DNA of 64,000 nt, taken from IMG/VR virus record IMGVR_UViG_3300021960_006131, positions 26,504-90,503 of that record. One strand, 5' to 3'. This document shows positions 26,601-41,600 of this stretch, piece by piece. Source of the DNA: a virus. The translations under genes were made by a program, and so were the position numbers. The notes beneath the pieces are model-generated. The model was not told the DNA's origin. It made no database searches and saw only the letters and a list, made by a program, of their open reading frames with translations. Each line of letters starts with the position of its first letter. Position 1 is the stretch's first letter.

Positions 26601-29600
26601 GACTACTGAGGCCTTCAAACTCTGGTGGCACAGATGCATTATACAATATCAAACTATCTGGATCGCCTTTATCAAATGGGTTGTCTTTTCTAATACCACT
26701 GTCATTTAATCCAAATCCGTTTCCGCCATCGCCTATGTCTGCACTAAACCCAAAAGCACCTGGACCGTAATCTCCTGCTGGTATACCCAATGCATCAAGT
26801 GTGCCAGGCACAATGTCACTTAACTCTAAGCCGTCTGCATCTGTTGTTAATGTTAGACCTTGTACTGATGGGTTAATTGAAGTTGTTGTTGCTGTTAATC
26901 CGCCATCTACGCCGCCTACTGTATTAATTAAATCTGCAAGTAATTCAGTTGCTGTTGCAGGTCTAGAAGAGCCTGAATTTCTATCTACTATTCCTGGAGG
27001 TTGCTGACAGTTAATAACACTTCTAGAAGTAAGTTGAACTCTAGCACCATAACCTTGACCATATGGTCTACCGTCAATTTCTTTTGATTCCACTTCCCCT
27101 TCTACATATTTTAACGGAACACCTCTTTCAAACTCTGCTGGGAATATCTCATATACACCTCTATCAAGGATTCTCATTTTTGTGATACTGCCTGCTTGGT
27201 TGATTTTTAAAACTTCAAAAATTGCTTGTTGGCTTTTGAGATCTGGATTATCCTCTCCGACTAATTTGCCTTTGGACAATATTGCTTGTGCCTGGAATCC
27301 TTGACCGCTACTGCCTTTTGCTACAACAATATATCTTCTAGTTGAAAATTCAGGTTGGAAACCGCCTTTTTGTATAATTGATACACCAGAGATACTATCT
27401 TTATCTGCTGTATCATATTCTGGATTTTCACTAGCAGATGAATATTTAATTTTAATATTAGGTGTGCGTATTTTAGTTTTCTTGTTGCCCATTGACTCTG
27501 GAGTATAATTATCGCTAATAGTTCTACCTGAACGTGACCATTCAATGAACCAAGTACCTTTACCTAAAATACCTCTGATATTACCGTCTTGGTCTCTTAA
27601 TAATTTTCTTAATGTATTTTCTACATTATTAAATTGTATTCCATAGAGACTAGAAAGTGTAGTATCGTTTTGGTAATTACTTGCAAGTACGTTTGATATC
27701 TCTCCACTTGCTTGATCATACTGTCTACCAGTGTTATTTGGATGTCGTGCAGGACTACCTATATGAGTTTTTACAGTATTATTATTTCTTAAATTTGATC
27801 CACCATATTTGATAGGCTCTGCATTAGATTTAGATGATAATGTAAATTTAAATGTTTGTTGTACTTGAGAACTGTTGTAATCATAACCATCTAAGAATCC
27901 ATCTTGGTCATACGCACCATTGTTGCCGAACTTACCCAATGTCTGTAATATTGGTACACGTTTTCCTTCAGGTGTTGTTAACCACATCATATCAAATTCG
28001 CCTGGTGCAAAACTTTCAAAATTTAAATCAATATCTATATCGCTTACTTTTGCATCATCTGGTAAGTTACCAAAATCAAATTTGTACACTATTGCTTGTG
28101 ATTCTTGTAATTCAGTAACAGGTTGCACTACTGGTCTATATACAGTACTGTAATTTAAACTTGCCATGTTTGTAGCAAGGGTGCTACCTGATATATCAAA
28201 TTGACCTGCATGGGTACTTGCTGGTATTGTATAATGTGTTGTAATCGGTAATCTTAGATATCCACTGTCAACACCATCTTGATATACAAATAAATCAAAC
28301 TGCTGAGTAGTTGGCTCTAAATTTGTGCCTAACTGTTTTGCTTTAACTTTTAATCCGTGTATAGCATCTTTAGTATTTAATGTAAATGAAGCATCACTAC
28401 CTGTTGTTACATCAGAAGAGACGCTCGAATTATGCTCAACACTTATTTCGTATTTTCCACTTTGTGTTTGTAAAACATTACTTCCATAAGTACTCAAATT
28501 GTTTATTGGATAGAATCTTGCAAATATGTTACTAAAATCGGGTATGCCAATTGCTCTTCCTACTTCAGTGTCTAAATCGTATGCACTTAAAATTTGGAAG
28601 TATACTCTATCATTTGCTAATTTTAAGAATTTTACAACTCTGCCATTAGTTAATTTTATATTGTCACTTAGGAAATGTGCAAAATTATCTCTATTCCTAG
28701 AATCAAATGATTCTACATCATGGAATGATTTCATCAATCCAACTGTGCCTTCTGCTAAATTACCAAAGTTGGTTTGCATGTTTATGCCATTAATAGAACT
28801 TGTAAAGTTAGGAGCATTCCAGCACACAATCCATGCACCGTTTAGTGCTGTTTGCTCATCTGTATCAAATGAACTTGTAAAGTTGCTTTCGCCTCTGTTG
28901 TTATTTCCGCTTGTTGAATTAATGTTAAAGTTAAACATCATAAATTCGCCAACATTTTCGTACTCTCTTGTTCCTATAAAGGCTTTGTATGTTGTTCCAA
29001 CTTCTAAACCTGTTGTAGCAGAAATCGTAAATGTTTCTTCGTAAAATGTATTTTGTGAATCTATACCAATGTCTAGACGTCTTTGATCTATAGTAATACC
29101 GTTAATGGAATTACCGGACCTATCAACAAATGCTGTATTAGTATTAACGTCATTCAACCAATTTGCTTCTTTACAGCCTTTGTAACCAATATATGTTTTG
29201 TAAGGTAGTACAGCAGATGATATTGCAGTTCTACCTGTGTTTTTGACTACAGGAGTAACTGCATTTTCATTTGGAGTAAATTCTGGTTTGATCTGAACTC
29301 CTGGAAGTTGTGTCCCCATTTCTGCGTCTATAACTTCTAATCTTGTAGTTGTAGGACTATACCCAAAGCCTGGATTTGTAACAATTATATCGCTTAGATA
29401 ATATGCATCTTCATCAATTGTTTTTGGTCTTCCGCCAACTATTGTTAGCCTGTCACCAATCATATAGTTAAAACCTGTGCTGTCTTCGACCATACCAGTT
29501 TGCACAACACCTACATTAGCATTTGCAATTTGACCATCTCTAGTACCTTCACCTGATCTTGGATTAACTGGGTAGCCATCTATCCTAATATAGTCTGATG

Positions 29601-32600
29601 TCATAAACGGATTACTTGTATCCGGAGCACCCATAATATCTACAATGGTAACTTCCTGACCAGGCAATCCACCTGATATAACTTTTGGTGTAAATACAGA
29701 ACTGTTATCCCCGCCTAACTCATTGTACTGCTCTGGTGTGAGTGCATTTGCTATTGTTAAGTTAGCACTTGAGTTCATTCTCTTTTCTCTATAAGGTTGG
29801 AAGTCTCCAACTTCTGAAAAAGGACTTCTACTACAGCCTTTACCTAAACTAAATGGCACAGCACTTTTAATTTTTACAATAGGATTAAGTTGCGGTACAT
29901 TTGCATCATCGGCTGTTGTACATCCTTGTACACGTCTTTGTTGTTTTGCATGATACTGCCATAAACTCTTGAACCATGATCCTGTTCTGTCTTGCCATTT
30001 ACCATTTTCCTTAACACGTTCACCGTATCCTGTAATTTTAGTAAACTTAAATCCTCTGTCATCTTGTTCTTGTACTGTAGTAATTGCATTACTTCTGGTG
30101 TCTTCTTCAGATCTACTGCCCCAACCACCTAACATCAAGTCGTCAATAATTGTAAAGTTATATAAGTCACCTAAATATTTGTGCTGGCCTGTTCCATTTT
30201 TTGGCAATCTGTATAAAATACCTTTTCCTTTAGCACCATAATCATAACTACTTCTGTTTAACTTACTCACATATACTGACATGGTTTCTTTATTAATACC
30301 TCTGCCCATATGGTCTTTCATAAATTGAACAGTTCCTAGTTTTTGATCTTTATGGAACACTGAGCCTGATGCAGGTGCATACACAATAGCAAATGGTTGT
30401 TTGTCTATATTATTGTATTCACCTTTAATTCCCGAACCTGAATGAGTTATGCTGGTGCTTGTATTTTTCCAATGCATTAACTCACCGTTACGATCATCGT
30501 TTGTGGTGCTTCTTAGTACAATTGAGTTGTATGTGTTAGGATCTAATCCTTTTTCAATCATCTGTTGTCTTACAGATTCCAATAATGCTTCACCACTAAT
30601 TTGTACAACCAGTCTAGCATCATCGTGCCTAGAACCAAATAGTACTGCAGGTACTCCGTCTTTTCTACCTTCAAGTAATTGGTAATTGTCGCTTCTATTT
30701 GTAATAGGCGATAATTGCTGGCCATTATTATTACCCATTTTGAGAATCTTGCCTATGTTTCGGAAGTCTGTTGTACCCCATGCTTGGCCTCCACCTTTAA
30801 CTACACATGATTTAGGTGGTTTTGGTGTTTCTGTTACGCATTCTGCATTAAAGTTCGGTGACTGACTGTTTATTGCATCTGCTAATGCACATGGATCACA
30901 GCCTTCAGGTAGATTAACTGCTTCGCCACCTAAGTACATTACTTCACCACTTGATGTACAAGTATTACCATCTATTTCTTTAATATGCAAATCTTCTAAT
31001 TCACACAAGTCAACATCAATTTGTTTATATGGTATCTTGGTATAATTGTCACCTATACCTTGTAAGTAAGATAATATTGTAGTCCAGTTTGTAGCACTAC
31101 CGCCTGCTTGTAAAAATTGTTCTTGATATCCAGAAATATTAGCATATTCAGAATCAATATATTGTTGTACTACATCAAATAATTGATCACTGAATTCGTA
31201 TGTGGTCCCTTCTTCTCCAGAATTGGAATCATATAAAGTGATTCTAAATTTACCACAAGTTTCTTGTACTGGTGGATCTTGTGGTGGTGGATCTTGTGGT
31301 GGTGGATTACCTGGACCGCCGCCTCCGCCGGAGTAGCCGCCACCTCCGCCGCCACCATTGAGTTGTCTGCGTACACCATCATACTTAGTATTCCACCAAC
31401 TGTTGCCGAAGTCACCAAAATAATCGTCATAAGGATTAACATAATCACCTGGCATTCCTGTATAAGGCCATGCGCCAATTTTAGGAGAAGCGAATCCTGG
31501 TTCTGCTTTGTTTTTAATTGTGCGTAATGTTGGATCCAATTTCATATTGTTAATATTATTTTCATAATTTTTAACAAGTGGATTATCTGCTGTAATTTTT
31601 CCGTCTAATGATCTGGTAGAATGTACACCATGTGGTCGTTGTGTTCTTTTTTGATTTTGTGTTCCGTAATAAATTTGTTCTTCTAATCCAGAAACATCTA
31701 TAATATATTTTCCTGCAAGTTTACTTGGTGCACGTCTTTCGGATATAGTTTCATTTAATTTAACTGGTGAATATTTATTTACACCACCTTTGAGTGCATT
31801 ACCGCCAGGTGCACCTATATATTCATATGAATATATTTGATCTAGTCCTGTAACATCTGCTGGTCTTTGTACATATTTTTGGTTAAAATCATCTGCATTT
31901 CTGTTGTCGCTTCTTGGATCTCTGTGTCCAAATAAGAAACCTAATTGTAATTTTTTCTCTTTGTCAATTGCGCCTGCTTTAAAATCACTAACAAAATTCA
32001 AACTGCCTTTGACTTGTTCAATTGTGTCTTGAGCAGGCAAGTATGTTTTATTATCATTTACATCAACTGCATTGTAATCTGTTATAGAATACGATACGTT
32101 TTTATCTGTTAAATCTAATGCCACATTAGAGTTTGTAAATCCAAACACTTCTACTTGATTATCTGATAGCCTCCTTTGCTTATAACCTATAGGAGCCATT
32201 TTGTATGTACTATTATAATTTCTAACTGGTGAATTTTTAATAGCAATAGAATTTTTATCAGGTTTAGCATTAATTTCATTATGTAAACTGTCAGTACCAG
32301 TAATAATTATTGAGTCTGATACCCAGTTACCTTGTGTAATAGCATTTCCTGTGAATATTGTTTTTACTACAAATGAATCGTTGTCTGCTAAAAAAGGTGT
32401 AGCAAAGCCATCGTAATTTCTAGTGTTCGAAATTTTGATTGCTTTACTGGAATCTGGTATGTAATTGTCATATGATACAGAGAACACATTTGCTGTTGCT
32501 GTTGCGCCGGGAGCCTCAATAGTAATATATTGCTCGCCTGCGCCATCAATGTTATCTATAATAGACACAAAGTCAACAACTGTGAATGTGTTTCCACTTA

Positions 32601-35600
32601 GTACATGTCCTGTGTTGTTTTTAGAGAATGTTACTGTTGATCCTACTGCTAATCCTCTTAATCCATTGTTAAGTTCTATGTTTACAAATCCATCACTACT
32701 TGCATTTGTAGAAGACACTACTAATTGTTTATCGTCTATTTTTCCAATATTATGACCTTTACTGTAGAATCTAGTTGCTGTGTAAACATCTAACATAAGT
32801 TCATCGTTAGTAAATGTTGTACCTAATGATTTTTCAAAGTACATCATTGGTGCATCACCTTTGGTAATTAACTGTTTATCAAAATCTAAATATGAAATAG
32901 GATTCAGTGTAACACTTGTATTACCACCTAAGGAATAATTATTTTCTGGGTCATAAATTTTACCAGTTAAACTTGGTATACCGTATCCTTTTGGAACTGA
33001 TACAATATGTAAATTTGCATTTCCTGTTAAAGATGCTGTTAAATTTGTTGTTAAAGCAGTTGGTCTAGTTGGTTGGTTAATTTCAAATGCGTTGCTGTAC
33101 ACTGAATTAACAATATATGTTTGACCATTTACGCCTGCTGTATCAACTGATCCTGCATTTAATGTTATGTCGTCACCTGTTTCAAATATATGTACGTTTG
33201 CAGGTACATGCACAATCCTAGATGTTATTGTTGATGTTGTTGCACTTCCTCTAATAACAGGATCTGCATAAGTTAAATATTTCATACTGCTGAGTTCTGC
33301 AGTAGGTATAACATTAGTATTTGCTAGTTTTACAGTAAATGTATTTTCTGTAACACTTCTTATGCGGAATTCTGTATTATTGATGCCATTAGCAGAGCCA
33401 GTTGTGTTTACAAATATTGTATCGCCTGTGTATAGTAAATTGTTTGGCTTATTAAATACTAATTGTGAACCATTGAGCGACGAAACAATAACTCCTAAGT
33501 TACTTTTTTCAGTTTCATTGATTGCATACGTTCCAACATTATCAGATATACTTTTTGGTATAATTGCATAATTAGGCTGAGTGTTTGATACTACGATGTT
33601 CCCTGTTAGTACTGAATTTACACCATGTTGAGTATCAGCAAATCTTAAAGTATTATTATCAACTGCTTCGGTATCCATAAACATTTTATGCTGTGGTTCG
33701 ACTACATGTACATCAATTGCCACATTAACATCTGTTGAATTCATTATTTCCGTATTACAGCCTGTGTGATTTAAAGGCAAGTAGTCGAATGTTATGTCTA
33801 AGTTGCTACCAAATATTGAGGATAATTGTACATTTGCACTATTATTGATTCCCATATAGAACGTACCTGCTGACCCAATCTGTGTAGGTAATTTACTGAT
33901 ATATCCTAATGTGGTTCCTGCAATTAGCGAACTGCTACTGCTTCTTGGTTGTAGTAATACTGCAGAATACCCATCGTCATTTGTAGATCTTTCTACTGAT
34001 GACAAAAAGTCATTTACTAATACCTGTTTGTTTTTATTTTTATCTACTTGATAAACTACTGCATTTAAATTATCAGTAGTGTCATTAGATGTGAATATGT
34101 TATCTGTGTTATCCACTGTAACACTTGATTGGCCCACACTGATAATTTTTCTATCAACTATTTGTGGAATTGTGCCTGTATCATCTTTAATTGCTATTCT
34201 TAAGTTAGTTAATTCGTTTTTAGTTGTTGGAGCAAGTGTGTATTTAAGTTTTGCACTATTCACAATAACTAAAGGTACTGCAACATCAAAATTGTTATTT
34301 GCAGGATATGTTGTTAAGCCATTTTCAAATCCAATGTACAGATTGATGAAATTATATTTTGCGCCTTTGGCCAATATGTTTTTTAAATCCTCGCCCCACC
34401 ACTCTAGTGGTCTATCACCGCCGTTAGTGTGATCTGGTTTTAATTTAGTTGTTTTTAATCTTGCACGAATCTTATCTGGTTGATTGCTGTGTACCTGTAT
34501 AATGTTGCCATTAGGATCAGTCCATATTGCTTTGTTTGGTTTTTTATCTATAAAAGTAAATATATCTGACATAGAATGACTGTCAGAGAAATCAAATTTT
34601 ATTCTGTTTCTATCAACTTTATCAACTAAATTTTGATTAACACCAGCAATAGTTAAACCTCGTTCAACTTCTCCTGTTATGTTTAATGCATGATGGTTTC
34701 CAAAATACCTAGGTATAAGTCCCAATCTACTTGTGGCATAGTCAGATACTTCGTCTACTATTTGACCTCTGTCAAACATGTCACTGCTAACACCACGCAT
34801 TTCTACAAACATTCCATCTAATGAAGGTGTTTCCTGTTTGTATGTAAAGTTATCTAGCCACCATGCTGTATCAAAATTTTCTAATTTGTCTAACATTCCG
34901 AATGCTTGATTAACAAACCCGGGATCAGTTGGATCGCCTTTAAGTCCAGTTGATCTTAATAATTCTTTAAATCCTTCATCTGTGACATATCTAAATTCTA
35001 AATCTAGTTCAACACCATCAACAGTTCTTAATGATTCTGGTACGCCTGTAAAATCTGTTTGTAATGTTAGATAATTATTTGTGGTAGGTAATCCTAATCC
35101 CATATACACAGGTTTATTGTTGTAATGGAACAAACCTGAATGTCTAACGTTACCTATTAGGTCATGTTCTTCTGGTGTTTTTTCGCTGTTATCAAATAAT
35201 ACTCTTGCAAATTCTCCTGCACCATCATCTCTAAAGAATAAATCTACAGTATTATTTGTAGTGTCTCTTAATGTATGTACTGGGAATCTGCTCTGAATTG
35301 TTCCTACAGCATCTGCAACATCTATTATAATAGTGTTGCCACTAATTTTTAATGGTCTTTCTGTTCCTGATACTCCAGGTATAACACCTGTGCTGGTATT
35401 GGAATTTAAATATTGTATATTACCAAAACCATAGTTTCCTAGGTTACTTGTTTCAAATCCTGAAACTGTTAATGTGTTGCTGGTTAAACTTGCAATATTT
35501 CCAGACCTTGACTCTTTAGAACCAGTATATACTATTGCTGTTCTATTTGTGGTATTTCCTGTTGTTGCTGGATCATAAATTTTAATAAAGTTACCGTCAT

Positions 35601-38600
35601 TGCTTTGAACTGGATAAACATTACCTGCATACGCACCTGTATTAGTAAACTGTACAAAATCACCTTTATCGATAATTGTCGAATTTGCTCCTGACAGTAT
35701 ACTATTACCTAATCCATCATTATTACCAAAACCAACTAATGTTATTTCATTGTAAGCAGGCCTTGTTACTGATGCTGTTTGTGTAGTAACATTAGAAGAT
35801 ATTTCAAATGTTTTACTACTTGCGTTCCAATTAGCAACTGCATAACCCAAATCTGATTTATAAAAATCATTCTTGTTTGTGATTCTTTCAGAGTTACCGT
35901 TATTTGATAAATCTATGCTCAATCCATTAGTTATGTAACTAGCAATACCTGAATTATAACTATCACCTACTTCTAGTAATACTGTACTTGTACCGGACAA
36001 GCCTTTGACTTTCATATTTAGATTAAATTCTAAGTCTGATTCATAAGACACATAGCAATCAGATTTTATTGATGCGTAATCACTGCCAGTGACATTTGCT
36101 TCGTTGATTGTAAAAAATCCTTTTGCTGGGTCGTCTACATCTACTGCACCTGGGTTACCGCCAAGTCCTCTTTCACTTATTCCTGTAACAGTATATGCTT
36201 TACCAACTGTTAAATTAGCGGCAGTTGCCTGAGTACCTGTAAATCTTACTGTGTCTCCGACACCTAATCCTGATAATGAATTTGGAGATATTAATACTGA
36301 ATCTACATGAGCATTTGGTAAATTGTCTTTAACAACACTTGCTCTAGTAAAGAAGTCAATGTTTGGCACTGGATGTGATTGCTCTGCATAAATCCTTGCC
36401 ATGTAATTAGGATCTCTATACGGCTCTACTTTTGTGATAACTTTTGTATCACCTGGTTCTATTTTTGTAATGCCTCTGTTAATTTTCTTTAATGGCTTAT
36501 AGTCACCTTTGTAAACTACTCTTGGTGTGTATACAAAGTTTTCATTGCTCCACTCTAATACTGTATCTGACAAGTTAGCATTTTTTACTACAATCACATT
36601 ATCATAAAAATCTGTATGAGCCTTATTGCCTAAAATATTTCCATCTGTCCATTTAGATAATTTCTGATCAGAAAATAACATTGCTCTGCCGCCAACTGAA
36701 CTGATATAGTTTTTAGCACCTGAAATATTTCCTGTTGAACTTTCTATACCATGTTTCTTTAATCTGAAAACATTCCAGTCTTCATTTTCTGACTTACCTA
36801 AATGCAAGTACTGGTTTTCTTTTGGTATATTGTTTTTACCATTTCCAATTAAATTTGCAAAATAAGGAAGATCAATTGCCTCCCAATCTACAGTATGTTT
36901 ATTAACATATCCTGCATTTGGAACATTATATTCTTCTTTGCTGTCTCTGAACCACAATCCGTCTTGTAAAGAATTGGTTGGTCGTTTTAACATAGTTTCA
37001 GTGTCATCTATGTCAATTGTAATTTTGTTATCTGTTAAAATATCTTTTGTACGTTCGTATGTACGTTTGCTTATTGTGTTTGCAATTAGTGTATCATTTG
37101 CTACACTCTTAATGCTTAACATTTTTCCTGGTACATCTGCTGTAAATGTATCATTAAATTGTACTGAACCGCTTTCTATAACTGTGATGTTAGAACCTAT
37201 ACTAAAGTTATCAGTGTAAAGAGCAGTATTACTAAAACTAATTGTAGTAGTTGTAGAATCATTTGCTAACGTAAATGCGGTATACTCTGGTGTATTATAA
37301 ACACGTTTGTTATCAATGTATATTTCTGTGTAAGGATATTTGCCATCTATATTAACAATATTTTGATCTTCAAATTTACTATTTCCGCCTAAAACAATTT
37401 GGAATGCATTGTTGGCATTAATTGAATAATCATTGACAATTGAAGCATTTGCTGTTATAATAGTTCTAGCACCTCTATCATATGACCAATAGTTTGTTGC
37501 TACATTCTTGCCATCAACACTTACAATTATATCATTTGATGTTGTGTTATTAGCAGACCTTATTGGGAATCGTTGTGTAGGTTGATATCTACCCGCAGTC
37601 ATATTTAAAGTTGTCAGTGAAGTACTTGGATTGCCTCCTGGTAAGTTGCTTTCTGCCAGTGTAAAATCGTATCCTCTGATGAATAACCTGTTATCGCCGC
37701 CTGTTCCTAATAGTGTAACATTTGCTTGTATATTTGCTAAAGTCACGTTAGACGTTGTGTACTGCGATGTTAGAGTGCTGGTATTCAACGGTATTTGCAA
37801 AGCAGGATCTGTGTATAGATCAAATGTTGTTGCTGTTTGCTTTCTAACAAAGTATGTGCCATTTAATGCTGTTAATTCTGCATACAAAGTAGCACCGTCG
37901 TTTGTTAATGTGCCCGCGGAAGTAAATACTATATTTGCAACATCTGAATTTGCACTATGATATGCTCCTACTTCCTGTATATTACTGCCTGGTGCTGTCC
38001 AACCAGTTGCGTCAACGTTGGCTGTTAGTGCCTTGTTAGTGTACAATTCATATACATCTGCTACTGCTGTTGGCTTTGTAAAATAAGTTTTGTTATGTAG
38101 ATTTGCTTCTGCTACTGGATAACCTGCTTGGCTCTTGTTAATCAATGTTATACTGTCGCCCGGTGCAAAATATTTTTCCTGTGCTGTACCTACTAGTGTA
38201 ACAGTAGCAGGATTTGTCAATGCAACTGCATTTATATTTGCTTCTAACGAATTAACATTTGAATTAAGTTCAATATTTGTTGCTGTAGTAACTCTTGCTG
38301 TTGTACCTTTTGTTATTTGTGTTGCAGAATGTATTTCTGCTGGAGTATCGATATCACTAAATGCTGTAACATTTGCAATATTGGCACTCTGTAAATCTTT
38401 ATTAATTGTAAAAACAACATTTTCTATATTTCTTTCGTTGCCTAAATATATGTCTCTTGTTGTTGAAGTAGTATGGTCTGTGATACTGATATTTGTTAAT
38501 GCATTGGCACCTGTAAGAGGCATGTCTACACTTGCATTACTGCCTGCCAAACCATATGCTAACACATCACTGAATTGAGATATAACAATATTACCTGTAA

Positions 38601-41600
38601 TAACTGCAACATTGGGTTTACTTGCATATCCATCGCCACCTGATGTAATTGTAACACTTTCTAATTGTGCATTAGCAAATAGTTTTGCTGTTGCTGTAGC
38701 GGCATTTCCTTTTGCTGGTGGATCAATTTCAATTGATGGCACACTATAATATGTTGTGTTTCTTTCAAACACGAATATATTTGAAACAGCACCAGTTACG
38801 TTTTCAGGATAAACAATTTCTATTTGCTGGTTATCTCTGATAAATTTGTTTTCATCAAGTTTTATATCCATGCTTTGATGATTGTAAACATCACCAAACT
38901 CGCCACGTTTGATTGCCCATTCTTCGAACAATTCTATATTTTTATTTGTGTTTACAACATTAGATCTAATTAAACTTGTTAAAGAATTTGCTGTACCTTT
39001 GCTGTTAATAATACCTTTGTAGTATTCGTATCCTACCTTGTCGTCTATTTTTATATCTGCAAAATCTTCTGTGGTTTCGTAACCTATTAATCCTTTTGCT
39101 AGTTCTGATTTTATTGGATCTAATAATGTAGCATCTTTGTCATGATAGAGACGTATGCTATCAATTAAGGTGTCAAAGTTTGGCAATACTGCATCGCCTA
39201 CAATAACCAAGCCTTCGGCTTGATATCTACCGTCCCAATTTCTGCTTCGTTGAGTTTTGACTTCTAATCTTTCTTGTCTAACTCCTAGAACATTATCATT
39301 GATGATATCATTGAATACTGTTTTGTTATTAATTACAAATGCATGTTCTACTAATTCTGTATTTAAAAGTATACCATAAATTCTATTTTCAATAGGATTA
39401 ATTATAATAGTATTATCTTCTCTGACTATAGAACAGTCTTCTGGTATAATAGCATTTCCGTTTTCATCTACTATACTGTATTGATCATTAATTTGTTTAC
39501 TAATTTTTGATATCTTTCCTGAGGTACTATTGAACTTAACTTGTTCAGATAGCGGACTTAACTTAATGCTGTCGCCTACAGGGTGTACTTCTGTTGACCA
39601 AAACAGGAATCGTCTTCCTGCAAGTACCCAGTCATTCATGCTGTTGATGGTGTTATCGTATTCACCAAAATCAAAACCTATTTCTTTTTGTTTTCTTCCT
39701 AAACTTATTAGAAAATCAAATACTTTTTCAACTGTTGAGAAATTAGTTTCATAATAAAGTTTTTCAGTTACACCGGTACCTGATTGATATACTGTACCTG
39801 ATGCTCCGCCAATAGTTGGCAATGCTGTTATCTTTGTCCATTTGTTACTGTCGAATGCGCCTGCTTCTATGTCGTCTTTTGCTATATAGAATGTATTACC
39901 AAATTTGATTATTTCATTTTTTAAGTAAGTTAGAGTGATATCAAATACACTGAAGTCTGCTGGTGTGCCACCTTCCTGTACGCCTTCTTTTGGTCCTGCA
40001 AAATTACTTGGTATAATTTCAAAATAATTATTGACAGTATCATAACCTGATACTGAATAACCATCTGTGGTTTTTGTAATCTTAACACCACTATAAAAAT
40101 TTCTACTGTTATACGGACTGGAATGTAAATTAACTGTTACATCTTCTTTAGGTAAAACCTGACTTGCACTGAAGCCATCAACACTGATACTTTCACTGTA
40201 TACTTTCAATGTTTTATTATTAACAAATCCTGCAAATTTATGTCCTAATCTAGTGTCTAAAGTTTTAATTGGATTTGCTATTTCTGTATTTGTTGATAAT
40301 GAATAAAATTTCAGATACTGATCTATTAATGTAGTATAACCAGGTTTCAGTGTGATATTGTTATCACTGTTAATAAATCCATGTGGTTCAAAATCTTGCC
40401 TTAGTTTTCTTTTACCTGTTGCCTTATCTACACATTGCTCTGGTTGTACAACGAGTTTTTTAATATTTCTATTATCATAAAATTCTCTTGTAAACTCTCC
40501 GGGTCTTGCAAGATACAATGCCTCCAGTATTGCAAAAGGATAATAACTACTTTTTCTCCAGGCATATTCTGCTGGGGATATATCTCCAAATGACCATTGC
40601 CCATCGACACCAGCAGTAGTTGTTGTTACTCCTGTGTACATAATATCTTTAGGTGATATTAAATTACCAGATGCATCTACTGGCAAATAACTATAAATTG
40701 TAGGCCTTGCCCAACGTTTCCAGTATCCTTTTCTACTTCCTGCAGGTATATACCCGTCTCTTACATTATTCCAAAATGCTGTATACGAACTTGTGATTGC
40801 TGTTGGATATTCTGTGTCCCACCATGACGGTTTTTTACAGAACCCAAACATTTCCCATGGTGTAGTATTAGGTGTTTGTGTATCATAATAACTGTCATAC
40901 ACTCCTCTCCAGTACCCTGGCAAATCTGGTCCATTTGCATAATTCCATGTAAATTCATTTGACGAATCATATACTGTATTTGTTCTATAATCTACATTGC
41001 TTTGTTTTAACCATTTGTTAAAATTACTTTGAATTAATGTATTAAATTCAACTAAACTGAAATCTGTTTCGCTAAAGAAACTTGGTTTAATTGTGTATTC
41101 ATTCAAGTCAATATATTCACATGTTCTATATTCTTTGTATATATTACTGTAAATTATTTGTTCAAATGCCAATACAATTTCATCTATTTTATCATTCTGT
41201 CTTGGCACATAACTACCATCATGACATAAGATCACATCCTTGTTTGTTTGATATGATGTATCAGTGTAATACTGTGGCTGGAATGCTCTGTACATTCCTA
41301 GTTTTGGTAAACTTGCTGGTATACTTGCTGATTCACTGTCTTCATAAATTTTCAAAGTCAGTGTATCGCCTATTGCTAATGATATACTATTATCTAATGT
41401 AATATCAAAAGGCAATGATGAATCTATATTATAATCTTTGTCTGCACATAATACTGTATTATTATGTTGTATAATGTGCATGGTGTTATCTAGTTCTACA
41501 TTTGCTGTGTTAGTAAATGTATATTCTTGTAAACTTACATTACTAACTGTGATTGTTTCTGCTGTAAAATTAGAACCAATCGGCAACATGTATGTTAAGT

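Noticed and set aside
28526-29044. Plus-strand frame of 172 codons opposite the giant gene
   Set aside because: It is a mirror of the giant coding frame; no start context or protein family supports it.
31262-31355. Repetitive DNA of the Gly/Pro hinge as a mobile element or phage repeat
   Set aside because: The repeats are in frame and explained by the Gly-rich and Pro-rich protein tracts; no terminal repeats or duplicated target are present.
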